In this document: positions 48,679 through 60,014 of the stretch, in pieces
Position numbering within the stretch: the stretch's first letter is position 1
Layout of the letters: each line of letters opens with the position of its first letter
Assembly (NCBI GenBank): GCA_001051155.2
Contig: JYIP02000003.1
Span: 2,232,001-2,296,000 of the forward strand
Origin: Chrysoporthe austroafricana
Taxonomy: Eukaryota; Ascomycota; Sordariomycetes; Diaporthales; Cryphonectriaceae
DNA: 64,000 nt
Reading direction: 5' to 3'
Notes under the pieces: generated by a model
Seen by the model: only the letters and a program-made list of their open reading frames with translations
What the model was told of the DNA's origin: nothing
The model's database searches: none
Translations under genes and position numbers: made by a program

Positions 48679-49659
48679 ATGGAACTCTACGCCTCCGGGC
48701 TCAACGCCTGGGGCCAGCTCGGCTTCGGCGGCCCTGCAGGCAGCGGCGACGACACGGGGGATGTCCATAGGTTTGCAAGTGTCCTGGGGGGCAGCACGAT
48801 TACGTATGTGCGGGCGTACCTGTCCCACACCATAGTAGGCTGTAATGGTGCGGACAGAGCTGCAGGCTACCTCCCCGGAGACCACGCGGAGCTCTACCAC
48901 CAAGACCCGCAGACATACTCGACCCTCGCTGAGGCGTCGAACGGGTCCGTCGTACGTAGTCGCTCGCAGCCCTGGGGTTACCGCAAAGCTTACGCAGCGT
49001 CTTGTCTACAGGCCATCATCAAGACCCCGCGTGGTGCCGTCCAGCAGTTCAGCGCCCTCAGGGACTTCCTGGGCGGCGCTCCAGGCCAGGCGTTCCCGGC
49101 CCTCCAGAGCTGTGTCCAGGTCGTCGCCTACGACGCCGGCTTCGCCGCCCTGACATCTACAGGAAGCGTGTACACCTGGGGCGACGAGCGCTACGAGGCA
49201 TGCCTCGGGCGGGAGGTCACTGAGGACAGCCCAGCAGAGACGCCGGGCCAGGTCACGGCGCTGCTGGATCTGCCCACCGGCCCCGTCTCCAAGATAGCTG
49301 CCGGCGGGTACATACTTGCGGCGCTGACCGCGGGGAGCGACCTGTACCTCTGGGGCGGCCATCCGGGCCGGAAGACGGTACCTGTAGATATTGACGACGA
49401 GCCTGCCCCGGTCGTGATCGACGACCAGGACATAGCGGACGTTGCTGTCGGGGAGGCTCACCTGATTGTCCTAACCAGCGGGGGCAGCGTCTTTGCCATT
49501 GGGGATAACAGAAACGGGCAGCTCGGCCTACCGGTTGAGTCTTCAGACACGTGGAGCCCGGTCGAGCTGCCCCTGCAAGACGGCAGGAGGGCCGTTGCGG
49601 TCACAGCGGGGCCCAGGAACTCCTTCATCACCGTCACGACGGCACAGACGTCCGAGTAG
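48679..49659 (+). CDS. RCC1-repeat (ATS1-like) protein
   Basis: A beta-propeller of RCC1 repeats. I chose the ATG at 48679 because MELYASGLNAWGQLGF is the first RCC1 blade, where such fungal proteins normally begin; an in-frame ATG exists at 48499. A 60-nt intron is likely at 48952-49011 (GTACGT...CTACAG); removing it gives 306 aa and joins GSV to AIIKTPRG. Retained, it is in frame without a stop. Blades are seen at SGLNAWGQLGF, GSVYTWGDERYEACLG, GSDLYLWGGHPG and GSVFAIGDNRNGQLGL, fewer than the seven of RCC1, with the middle part divergent. Yeast Ats1 works with the Kti11-13 group in tRNA wobble modification; a similar role is only a suggestion. Confidence 0.82.
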   Translation: MELYASGLNAWGQLGFGGPAGSGDDTGDVHRFASVLGGSTITYVRAYLSHTIVGCNGADRAAGYLPGDHAELYHQDPQTYSTLAEASNGSVVRSRSQPWGYRKAYAASCLQAIIKTPRGAVQQFSALRDFLGGAPGQAFPALQSCVQVVAYDAGFAALTSTGSVYTWGDERYEACLGREVTEDSPAETPGQVTALLDLPTGPVSKIAAGGYILAALTAGSDLYLWGGHPGRKTVPVDIDDEPAPVVIDDQDIADVAVGEAHLIVLTSGGSVFAIGDNRNGQLGLPVESSDTWSPVELPLQDGRRAVAVTAGPRNSFITVTTAQTSE

Positions 49660-49750
49660 TTCATGACATCAAGTTCTCCGTCCAATTGCCCTCTATGCAT
49701 CTGCTCTATGGTACAGTCGTAAAATCCGCAAGGCCTCCGGTGGTATTAGA

Positions 49751-50870
49751 TCATAGGTTCGTAAGGTAGTCCTCGATCTCCTGGGGACTCAGTTTTCGGA
49801 AACGAGGGCCCTTCGCCCCCTCGACTCCCTCCACGCCGAGCAGATGGTCTGCCGGAGGTCCAACGATGCCTAGTCACACAAGTCAGTCGGAAGATTCGTA
49901 CTGTGTTGCCTTAGGAGATGCTCACCGATCTCGATGGTCTCGCCGTTCATCTCGCCCTCGATCGTCTCCTTCAACGTCAACAGCGCGATGTGCACCGCAT
50001 CCTCCAGCTCCAGACCCTCCGTATACCGCTTCTCCAGGAAAGTCTTCGCCGACGTGGCGCTCTTGCCGATGGCCGTGGCCTTCCATGGAAAGAAGCTGCC
50101 CGAGGGGTCGACCTGGTACAGCATGGGGCCGCCCTTCAGGATGCCGCCCGTCTTGCCCGACAGCTTCTTCAAGCCGCCCTCACCCTCCACCGACTTGGCC
50201 GCCTTCTCGACCTCGTCCTCTGGCAGGACACCCTCGTCCCAGCCCGCGATCAGCAGACTGACACCGTACGGCCGCACACCTCCAGACTGCGTTGCCTCCT
50301 GCACGACCCGGGCGACGTCCTGCACCAATATCCTCGTGGGCGGGTACTCGTTGTAGATGCGCTTGTACTCGGTGTGCGAGACCTTCCGTGCCTTGTCGAC
50401 CAGGACTCTGTAGTCAGGGCCCATGCCGGAGTAGACCATGCCGATGTTGGGGGTGATGAGGCTGATCTTGGACAGGGACGACGGATCGGCGAGGGGTGAG
50501 GAGGACTTCTTCTCGGTAGCGAGGACTATGCCGTTGGTGGCTGGCGTGATATGTTAGTATGGGAGCAACAGCCCAGCACCGCGCGGGGGGTTCTTGTCTA
50601 CTTACCCTTGATGCCGAGTGCTGTCACACCTTGGTTGACTGCGTTCAGGGCATACTCTGTTCGAAGCTGTCAGCCCAGGTCCCTCCTGGCACCATCTATC
50701 TCAAGCCCAGCACAGGCGTGGGCCGGTAGAGCATGACTGACCAATCTGCACCAGCTTGCCGCTGTTTTCTCATGTTAACAAAGACGCCCACATCTCTTGA
50801 CGAATCGGACATGCAGCGGAGCTTACCTGGGCGAGAAGGTTGTGAGGGAGAAGGAGTAGCGATCAGCCAT
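49751..50870 (-). CDS. PRE8: 20S proteasome subunit alpha 2
   Basis: Alpha-ring subunit of the 20S core. Exons 50870-50827, 50761-50742, 50656-50606, 50540-49926 and 49869-49751 join to 849 nt, 282 aa. The N-terminal alpha-type motif is [24 protein letters not shown] once the tiny 20-nt exon is included. [29 protein letters not shown] and [11 protein letters not shown] are subunit hallmarks. Residues about 143-175, a Glu/Lys/Gly-rich loop between GWDEG and [11 protein letters not shown], are an insertion absent from the yeast protein (250 aa), as in other moulds. The C-terminus is [15 protein letters not shown]. The second intron starts GTCAGT, a less common donor. Confidence 0.96.
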
Positions 50871-51457
50871 GATTACTTCTTGACGACGGCCAGATTTGTG
50901 TTCGGGAGGGCTGGAAGACTGGCTGCTACGGCAATGAAGTGTGGGAGGAACGAGGCGGGTGGGAGGCTGCGGGTCGGTAGAAGTCGAGTGTGGTGTATGA
51001 AGCTCCCACCAGGCACGACCACTTGCGCGTTCGTAGGTAGCTCTCAAAACGTCAGCCGCGGCGGGCAGCTGGGACGGCGCTTGGGCCACAGGCGGCGGAA
51101 GCTGTTTGCCGGTGGCACTTTCTAGTTCCCACCCACTCACCTAAGCTCCGCCAGCTTCACTGCAGCCTCAAAAGCTCCCTTTTTTGGTCCTTGCCACAGC
51201 ATCCTAACCAGTCACTCCACATGCTCCCTTGGGACTCACGCATGTCTCAGGCCCAAGCCCAAGGTAAAAGCTGTCCTCAGGCAGCGTTTCTCCCTTTCGT
51301 CTCCATGCTCTTCACGCAGGCTCCCTCGGCAGGTTGCTTCGTTTTTCACCAAGCAATGCTGCCGGATTGACAATCTGTCATCGTTCTCGGCGACGTTTCC
51401 TTCCATCTCCCCCTCTGATCCTACCGCCGACTTCTAGGCAAGACTTGATGCGATAAC
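50871..51457. promoter_or_regulatory. Divergent promoter region, proteasome / RING-CH
   Basis: 587 bases between two divergent genes. The proteasome-proximal part has CGGTGGCACTTT at 51110-51121, similar to the yeast Rpn4 element GGTGGCAAA; no factor assignment is possible. No gene is seen. Confidence 0.35.
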
Positions 51458-52655
51458 ATGTCCGATCACGATCTGTCCACAGACCCCACGGTCCCAGAGC
51501 CGACGTGGTCCTGGGGCGACGTTCCTGGCCACTCGAGCGAGACGGCCCCCGGGGCGCCCTCTGCGGAAGCTTTTCAGTCCGGTGGGTCTGATACCGCGCG
51601 AGACCAGGATGCACACGCTGCAGAGGCGAACGCGAACGGGCCAGACGGTACGAGGTACAAACCCCGGACCTGCAGGATATGCTTCGACGAGGTGCAGCCC
51701 ACCTTCGAGTATCCTAGCACGACCACACAGTTCCTGGGCGGCAAGCCTCGCGTCCGCTACGTCTCGGAAGACCCGGAATTCGGAAGACTTATGCGGCCTT
51801 GCAAGTGCAGTACGTTCAGACCCGTGTTGCTACTAGCTCCTCCCGGCCGGTGACGGCTCCTGCAGGAAGCCGTCTGAGGTGTACTGTCCTCTCTCTGGGC
51901 TCTGCGGGTGTGGGAAACGTCTCACGCAAGAATGGTTGCTAACCCTCCGAACAGAGGGATCCCAGAAGTATGTCCACGAAGGCTGTCTACGAGCATGGAG
52001 AATGGCGTCGCCAGCGCAGCGCAACCTCTGGGAATGCCCGACCTGCAAATACCAATACCGCCTCGAGCGACTGACCTGGGGAAAGTGGGCCAGCAGCAAG
52101 CTCGTACGAGCGGCCGTCACCCTGTCGATAGTGCTGCTGACCATCTTCCTGCTCGGGTTCGTTGCGGAGCCGATTCTTAACCTTGGGACACTCGATCCGG
52201 TGGCGAACTTCCTAGACTTGACCTTTGGGGAGTACGATGACTACGAGGAGCTGGGAGACTGGATTCCTGATGAGCAGCCCGACACATGGTCCTGGCATTT
52301 CACCAGGGGGTTCTTTGCGCTTGGTCTTGTGGGCTTTTTCAAGTCATTCCTCATAGCGAGACCGTTGCAGTGGTGGAGTATCCGGGTCGGCGGCAGGCGT
52401 AGAGGAGGACGTGACCGGCTCGAGAACATCAACATTTTCGTGATTCTTGTCGGAGTGGCGACGTTTCTAGTGGTGAGTACTGCCACGTTGGACGCCTGTG
52501 AGCGATGGACTAACTTTCACCAGGCCGTCTGGAAGGCTGTGAGTGCCATGTCTGCCCGATTTCTGCAGCGGTTCAGCGACACAATCGTCGACGTTCCCGG
52601 GGACGACGATGACGAGGACGAAGATGCAGGGACCGAGTCTAGGAAGGATCAGTGA
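51458..52655 (+). CDS. RING-CH (MARCH-type) membrane ubiquitin ligase
   Basis: Probably an E3 ligase in an internal membrane. Exons 51458-51809, 51955-52472 and 52524-52655 join to 1002 nt, 333 aa. The C4HC3 RING-CH domain is at about 71-150: CRIC, then an insertion of about 30 residues, CKC, HEGCLRAW and CPTCKYQYR. The 145-nt intron falls right after CKC. Two or three transmembrane helices follow (LVRAAVTLSIVLLTIFLLG, the FFALGLVGFFKSFLI region, NIFVILVGVATFLV). The C-terminus is highly acidic (DDDDEDEDAG). The N-terminal 65 residues are disordered. Fungal homologues resemble a reduced Doa10/Ssm4; the substrate range is unknown. Confidence 0.9.
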
Positions 52656-54450
52656 AGCTCGCAACCCGTGCTCCCTTTCCGTCAGATCGGCCCCACAGCG
52701 TACGATACCGGCGCCGTCTTTCTGCGAATCGCACACTCTTAAGTTGCCTCGGCCCTGCTCCTCCATGTTGTTGCAACTAGTCTGTATGCGAAGATCAAGG
52801 CTTGGTCACTTCCTAGGATTGTGGGCGTTTTGTTCACCTTCCACCATGGATCAGTACGAGCACGTCGATTTCGACGATGAGGAAGGAAGGCCCCCGGGCC
52901 TGACCTCACTGCTGGCCCGCTCTTCAGACCCAACGGTCACGCCCGTGAAGGTGCAGCTTCAGCAACGGATCGATACATACATCCTATAGTGGAATCAACA
53001 CTGGTTGCCTTCATACGGTCTCATTTACAATCACCTGATCGATATCACGGGGCGCCTCTGTGACGACTACCAGTAACGGTCCCTTGAGTAAATGCGTCGG
53101 ATTGATAGATGAGCTCGAGACGGTGATCCGGGACACTATCTGCAAGCAAGCGAATGAAATGGAGAAATTCAACACTACTTATGGGACTAAATTGACAAGA
53201 CCATATGAGGCATTACGAAGTAGAGGGAGGCCGCCGGTCACCCCTCGGTTTCGTCGACGAGAGGATCTTCCATAGGAGGTGGTCCCATGAGAGATCATGA
53301 TACAAGGAGGTCGAAAAGATCCGGAGCAGGGCTGGGTCGTTGGGCAGTTGGGACATGAATTGGGATCACCTTTTGCTGGATGCATGCTTGTTCTTGTTCT
53401 TCAGGCAATACTCGTCACGATCTGTCAGGGCGCTCCGCAGCGCAGCGCAGGTTCACTGCTCGAGGCCGTCTCGGAGCCGCGCGAGAGACGGGCCGGACAA
53501 TCCCTGGAGGATGCCTCGGTGCTGGCGGCCGGTCTTGACAGGTGGGTCAGTGCCGGCGTGGGTCCCGGTCCCTTACTTACTTTCAAGGGTCTGTTTGACG
53601 TAATTAAAACTTTCAGGCCAAGTACCAGTACGGTACGCGGCATCTCCTATAGTCACATCGTTATTCGCTCATTTGTCGTGCCTTCAGGCACTCAATCTGA
53701 CGAGCCCCTGGTGAGGAGTCGAGCCTGAGCCTTGGCCTGGACCTGGGCGTGAGCCTGAGCCCGAGCCTGAGCCCAAGCCTGGAGGGCAAGCCTCCGTCAG
53801 CACTTGGGCAGCTGGCGTGATATGATACTTCTGTACTTACTGCGGTACCATGGAATGTAGCTGATCCCGGCAATCTCCCGCATGCACGAACGCTGGGCCT
53901 GTGTCTCGTATGGTTGGCGCCTACTGAGCACACACAAGTAAGCCGTAATCCTGCACAGATCTGGGCGACACCTCGCTCTTCTGCCAACGACAACTTTGCG
54001 ATACCTCCCTCATACTACGCCGGCCACGTCTCTCTCTCGCGAACAGCCTCTGGGGGACTGGTTGTGCGCGTACCTTGCTCTAGCTCTATTCGTCGATTTT
54101 GCCTGAGACATTTGGGCGCTAGCCCGAGACGTTCGTTTGCCCGTGCGATCAGAAGCCTCGAAAAGAGCATCTCCTCAGCTGCCACCGATATTTCGCGCGC
54201 CTCTCGCCATTGCCCATTGCTCCCTCCACCCGTCGCCGCGCGCTCCTAGGCTATCTGCCATCTATCGATTGCTCGACCTAATAGCCTCGTAGGACAGCAG
54301 CCCATCGACTCGCCGAGGTCCGCCCCAGCGCCGCAGCCCCGAGGGGCCTGCCCTTAGTCCCGCCCGCCTACGAGCTTCGCCGACTACGAACCTTCCCCCC
54401 CCCTCCTCGACGTGTACCCTCCTGCCCGGCCTTAGCATCGCTAGCACACC
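52656..54450. other. Intergenic, with small frames at 52846-52989 and 53060-53275
   Basis: 52846-52989 (+) reads MDQYEHVDFDDEEGRPPG.. for 47 aa, and 53060-53275 (+) reads a helical, basic frame (VGLIDELETVIRDTICKQAN) without an ATG. They are in different frames and no splice pair joins them convincingly, so this may be debris of one gene. A CCTGAGCCCGAG-type repeat lies at 53720-53780. Pyrimidine-rich sequence from 54200 to 54450 is the leader of the next gene. Confidence 0.35.
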
Positions 54451-55645
54451 ATGCATCTGCCATATCCTGCCCGGAAGGACTCGAACCCGGTGCCGTTCCA
54501 GCCCCGCAGCAGGATACAGGCCGGCAGGTACCTCGCCCTACCACGGCGGTACCGGCAGCACGCCGTCGCGATCGCGGTCTTCGTCCTGATCGCGCTGGTA
54601 TGGCTCGTCACGCGCGGCGGCGGCGCGAGCACCAGTCGCGGCGGGCCGGTGGGGCTGGCGAACCACGTGCCGTCGGGGCGGCCGCCCGCGGTGATTGTGA
54701 CGGTGCTGGACGAGAAGAGGTTCGGGTCGAAGTACACGGAGCTGGTGAAGGAGAACAGGAAGCTTTATGCTGATAGACATGGTACGCCCCAGGAGCTGCA
54801 GGAGCAGAGGCGCCTGTGATGGACGATCCCGGAGTGAGGGACACACGGCTGACTGGAGACGGTTCACACACAGGCTACGCAACGTTCTTCCCGCGCGTCG
54901 GCGACTACGACCTCCTGTCCGCGCCCGGCTCCTGGACGAAGGTGGTCGCGATGCGCCACGCCCTGACCAAGTTCCCCGACGCGACCTACCTGTGGTACGT
55001 GGACGTCGACACGTTCATCATGAACCCGCAGCTGTCGGTGGAGCGGGACGTGATGGCGGCGGCGCGGCTAGAGGAGACCATGATGGTCGACCTCCCCGTC
55101 GTGCCGCCGAACAGCATCATCCACACGTTCTCGCACCTGCGCGGCGACGACGTCGACCTCGTCCTGACGCAGGACCGCGAGGGCCTGGTCACGTCGAGCT
55201 TCGTGCTGCGCAACTCGGAGTGGTCGCGGTACTTCCTCGAGACGTGGTTCGACCCGATCTACCGGAGCTACAATTTCCAGAAGGCCGAGACGCACGCCCT
55301 GGTAAGCAGCGGACCGCCGCCACACATACACACACATATACACACACAGACGCAGACACACAACCCCCCCCCCCGGGTGAGGATGGCGAGGACCGAAAGG
55401 AAGGCTGACACGCGTAAACCCAGGAACACATCGTCCAGTGGCACCCGACCATTCTGTCGAAACTGGCCCTGGTCCCCCAGCGGACCATCAACTCGTACGC
55501 GAAGTCGGACAAGGGCGACGAGTACCAGACAAGCGACCTCGCGGTCCGCTTCCCCAAGTGCGCCAAGCCGGCCAAGCACCCGACCTGCGAGGCCGAGGCG
55601 GAGCCGTACGCGATGGTCTGGCGGTCGGCCTACAGGAGCCGGTGA
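54451..55645 (+). CDS. GT34 mannosyltransferase (Mnn10/Mnn11 type)
   Basis: A Golgi alpha-mannosyltransferase of the GMA12/MNN10 family, extending N-glycan mannan. Exons 54451-54781, 54874-55301 and 55424-55645 join to 981 nt, 326 aa. It is a type II protein: a short basic cytosolic tail, then an anchor near residues 37-55 (AVAIAVFVLIALVWLV). The catalytic domain contains AVIVTVLDEKRFGSKY, the metal-binding DxD in YVDVDTFIMNPQ, LVTSSFVLRNSEWS and EHIVQWHPTIL. It is about the size of Mnn10 homologues. The second intron (122 nt) holds a CA-rich patch and poly-C. Acceptor specificity (1,2 versus 1,6 linkage) cannot be told from sequence. Confidence 0.92.
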
Positions 55646-56245
55646 GGTGAGGTGAGGTGAGGTGGGTGCTTTCCCCCGCGCGGCCGCGGCGCGGCGCTGC
55701 TTCTTGATGACGACGACGGGGATGGGTTCATTCAGGGGTCTTCATTTCCTAAAGGGGCGTTTCCGACATTGAAACAACACTGGCGTTCATGGGGAAGGGG
55801 GGGGGAGGGGACGGGGTTGGGTTTTATCTGGGGCCATCTTTTGTCTGATGGATAGGGAGACAGACCTGCTTGGGTTTCCTTAGAGCGGGGCACATTTTGG
55901 ACGAAGCGAGGGGGATTCTGGACTTCGCAGGACGTCGTTGCTACTTGACAGGTTTTTGTATATTGCCCCAGCTGTCACCTGATTTACAGTGATACCTGAA
56001 TACCATTCAGACCGTCTGAAAAAACACCCTCTTTTTCCCGTACGCCGTTGATGACCGATCTAGAATGCACAACCGCCCTCCCCCTTTTTTCTCTCTCTCT
56101 CTCTCTCTCGATATCGTACACGCAGAGTATCGTACACACAAAGAGAAAGCTTTGTGATGGGTCTGCCTCTGGACGGCATAACCCCACTGGGGTATCACTA
56201 ACAACCCGTTAAAAAGAGAACGCCCTTGACAAGGAAATACAACGC
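55646..56245. other. Convergent intergenic region
   Basis: Between two converging genes. It holds a G-run at 55797-55805 and a (CT)n tract at about 56090-56109. No gene is seen. Confidence 0.5.
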
Positions 56246-56275
56246 TCAGCGCGGCGTCGGGCTCGCCGGTGCGGC

Positions 56276-56316
<41 letters not shown>

Positions 56317-57767
56317 CAGCAACATGGGACGCGCCCTCCGCGCCCTCCCACTCGGCGGGGGCGGCGGCGCCCCCCCTCCTGGCGGCGAAGCGGCCGCGGA
56401 GGCTCTCCCAGTCGTCCTTCCAGTTGCGGATGGAGCGGTCGAGCTCCGGGTCGGCGCCGCGGGGCACGTAGGCCATGCAGCGGACCTCGATGGCGCGCAG
56501 CTCGAGGCGGAGGTGCCTCAGCTCCGCCTCGTCATCGGCCAGGACATCCTCGAGCCGGGCGGCGGCGGCCCTGGCGGCGGCGGCCTCGGCGGCCTCGTGT
56601 AGGCGCTGATTTGCCACTTTTTCTCGCTGGACAAGTACTGCGCGTATATGCTGTTGCGGGGAGAAATAGGACGGGTTAGCAGGTCTGTTCCGTGATTTTA
56701 CCGAGAACTGTGGGCTTGGAAAGGCGGGAACGGGTACGGGGACGGGGACCACCATGTTCATACGGGGCACACGGGAGAGGGAGGAGAGGAAGGAATCTTG
56801 GGAGGAGGAGAAAGGGAAGGGGGGGGGGGTTGGACGGCGGTAGAAAGGGAATCAAGGAAGGAATCACATCTGACTCTTCGCGCCGCGCCCGGAGGCTCTC
56901 TATGACGGTCGCCATCTCGGTGCATAGCTTCTCGGCCTCCTTCACGACGGTCTCGGCGACCTCGGACGGGATCCTCGGCGGGGTAGTGCTGGTGCCGGCG
57001 TCGACGGGGTCGAGGCGCTGGACCGGCGCTGGCGCTGGCGCTGGCGCTGGCGCTGGCGGCGGCGGCGGCTTGTCGTAGCCTCCCACCGGCGCCAGCGCCG
57101 CCGAAGACGATGACGACGGCGGCCGCGGCCCCTGGAAGCGGGAGATGATCCACGAGGGGCTCATGGGGGCCATGAGGCCCAGGGCGCTGTCACGGCCGCG
57201 CGGGGTAGCAGGCACCGCCTGCGCCAGCTCGGAGCCGCCGTGCGGGAGCCGCAGTGACGCGGGCCGCGGGCCGGACTGGGCGGAGCTCCGGCGCGTGGAC
57301 GACGAGGCCGGGCGACGGCGGCTCGTGCTGCGGTCGCGGCGGCCGGCGCCGCGCAGGGTGCGCTCCATGTCGTCGACCTGGCGGTGCAGGGCTTCGACGC
57401 TAGCGGCGCGAACGCCGGCGCCGGTGGCGGTCAGCTTCGCGGCCAGGTCGTTGAGCCGCTGCACGAGCACGTCGCGGCTGTCCTGGGTGACGTCGTCGTC
57501 ATCGTCGGCCGAGGCGTCGCTGTCGGTGTCGTCGCCGTTGCTGTCGTCGTCGTCGACGCCCGTGTCACTGGTCGTGTCGCCGTCCGCGCCGGGCGCCTCG
57601 ACGGCAATGCGGAAGGGGCCGGGCGCGTTGTCGGCGTCATCGTCATCGTCATCGTCCAGGTCGTGCTGCGGGGGCCGGGGGAGCTGCTGCTGCTGGGGCC
57701 GGGCGGTGCCGCCGGCGCCGGGGAACTGCGACCGCAGGGGGGAGAAGGGCGAGATGTGGAAGTTCAT
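56246..57767 (-). CDS. Coiled-coil protein with disordered arms and poly-Thr tract
   Basis: I do not recognise the family. Exon 1 is 57767-56868 (300 codons) and exon 2 is 56650-56246 (135 codons), giving 434 aa. The acceptor (CGCAACAG) is good; the donor is less sure (GTGATT), and the intron of 217 nt is long for this genome. The N-terminal part has Asp runs (DLDDDDDDDADN), a helix (VLVQRLNDLAAKL), Ser/Arg-rich and Pro-Ala repeats. A helix spans the junction, and exon 2 begins IRAVLVQREKVANQRLHEAA, a strong coiled coil continuing to about residue 360. The C-terminus contains 13 consecutive Thr, encoded by a pure trinucleotide repeat. The fold resembles short structural coiled-coil proteins; function is unknown. 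Confidence 0.65.
56280..56316. repeat. (GTA)n microsatellite inside coding sequence
   Basis: A pure triplet run encoding poly-Thr (ACT on the coding strand) near the C-terminus of the coiled-coil protein. Confidence 0.95.
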
Positions 57768-60014
57768 CGGGAGCTGGGGCGCGCTGGACCGCGCACCATC
57801 GCCCTCGGGCGGTCTCGTCTTATGGTGGTGGTGTTCGCCGGGTGTGTGGGTGTGGGTGTGGGCGTGTGTGGTGGGGGGTGAGCTCGGCGGCGGGTGTGGT
57901 GATAGCTACCCGCTTCGGGCCCGGAGCTGTCGCGGTGACGTCGTCGTCGGTCTGGTGTCGTACGGTCTCACAATTTTTTATTTTTTTTTATGTCTCCCCT
58001 CTGGCTGGCCCATAACCACACGGGGCGGGATTGTCACCGGGCATAGGTCGCGGTGAAGGTGAGATGCATATCCCATGCGCGTGAGCCCCTGAGTTGGGAC
58101 TGGAGAAGGGAAAAAAAAAAAAGACGGGGACAATTTTACGGGCTCCTGGGGTCGAGAATGGATCGAGTGATGATGTGGTGTGACAGCTTCACAGGTCCCC
58201 ACGGCCTGGACCGACAGACAAGACAGCTCGCGCGACTGGGGTCCTGGCAGCCCCGTCCATGCCGTCCAGAAACGGACCCATCCATCCATCCATCCCATCC
58301 CATCCCATCCCATGGACGACGCCAGGCCTGTCTTGCCTGCATGCGGCATTCCCGCTTACTACCACAGCACTATGATGGGTGCCCCCACACGCCCCTTGCT
58401 GTGGCGTGGATGGTACTATCATGTAAGTAGTAACACGTCGGGGAGGAGGAGGAGGAGGAGGAGGAGGCCAACAGCCGATCGGCCGAGCCCGGAATAAGTG
58501 GAACGGTTCAGCCTTTCTCGTGTTGCATCCAGCAGGGAGGATGGCCTGAGGAGGGCGACGCGGAGACAAGGCCTTGCCTGTCCTGGTCGGTCCTGTCCTG
58601 TAGCTGTGGCTGCCCCCCTCCCCAACCCTCTCCCTCCCCTTTGATGGCCCCGGTGTGCACAGCGGTAGTGATCGAGTACCACTCGGTTTACCGGTCTGCA
58701 CCCGACTGACTCGGCTCGAGGCGTACTTATATTGTTGCTGCGCATAATAGTACTGTAATTGTATAGCATAGTATGCTTCCTGCAGACCATCAGCGGAATC
58801 AGATCAGGTCAGTGCAGAGCAGAACAGAACAGAACAGAAGGCAGCGAGGCCCCTGGACGGACAGCCCTGGGCCTGCTGTGGTGGACTCGCGTGCCCATAT
58901 GCCCGATGTACCCAGTATCACCACACCGGCCGGGCGGCCTGTCGACGGTGTGTGCTGCAGGCGCTAGACATGGCGCCCCAGGCTTGCCCGGGTCAGCGGG
59001 AGGGGAGCGCCCGCAGAGAGGCTGGCTGCATCCAGAGCCAGGGCTGCTTCTGCTGGTGGTGGTGGTGCTGCTGGTGCTGGTGCTGGTGCTGCTGGTGCTG
59101 CGGCTGTCACTGCCGGAAACATGGAAGGCCATCCCGTTCTCCCCTCTCCCACCGGCCCCCTCCACCACCCGTCCCAGATCTGCTATCCCTCTCCTGTGCG
59201 ACCAGCCTTTTCCCCAGACCTGCAGGGAAAACGCCGGCCCAGCGGGCGGCGCGGCGGGAAGCGCTGATGACCGCCCTCTTGTGCCTGGACTGGCCGGCCA
59301 GAGCTGCTTGCTTACCGCACCAGGCCTCGCCCTCACTTCTCGTGGCCTGTCCTGTGCGTCGAGAGGGGGAAAGTAACCAGAGAGGGAAGGGCAACAGAAA
59401 ACAAAAAAAAAAAATGTAGCCAAAGGGAATAGGTCTCCGGGGTGCCCCCACCAGCGACCAACAACCCCTCCCCCCCCTTCCCTTTCCCGCTACCCTCACC
59501 TCCGCGACCCCCCCCCCCCCCACNTGCCCGCCCTCCCCCCCCCCCCCTCTTCCCCTCTCCGATACCCTCCCCCCCCCGCGCCCCCCCCCCCCCCCCAGCG
59601 TATCCCCCATCCTGGCCTGCCCAGGGCCCGTGACATTTTCCAGCCCCAGCCCCAGCCCGCGCCCGGTAAAAGAGTTGCGTCATTGCCGTGCCCAATATCG
59701 ATAAGTCCCGCGCCTTGCCTCGGCTAAGCGAACTTCCTCGAACAAGAGTCATCCGCCATAGCGTAGCGTGTGTGTGTGTGTGTGTGTGTGTGCGTGTGCT
59801 CCTCCTCGAAGCCGGCCCCATCTCTTGCCCTGGAAACTGGCCCGGACTCTCTGCCCCTCGAGAGAAAGCCCAGCAGGACGACAACATCCACCACCACCAC
59901 CACCAATTGCCGTCCTCGGAGGCATGACACGACCTTCAATGGTGCAACCATAGCCGACAAGCAGCCTCTCAGTCTGTGGGAATCGCGGGGGGAGATCCCG
60001 CGCGACAAGCCAAG
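57768..60014. other. Intergenic, dense in simple repeats
   Basis: Repeats include CATCC/CCCAT tandems at 58276-58312, (GGA)n at 58440-58468, GGTGCT repeats at 59055-59100, long C-runs at 59507-59600 with one unresolved base at 59524, and (GT)n at 59768-59792. No gene is supported. The last part must contain the kinase promoter. Confidence 0.5.

Noticed and set aside
53297..53728. 143-codon + strand frame
   Set aside because: No codon bias, no start context and no recognisable feature.
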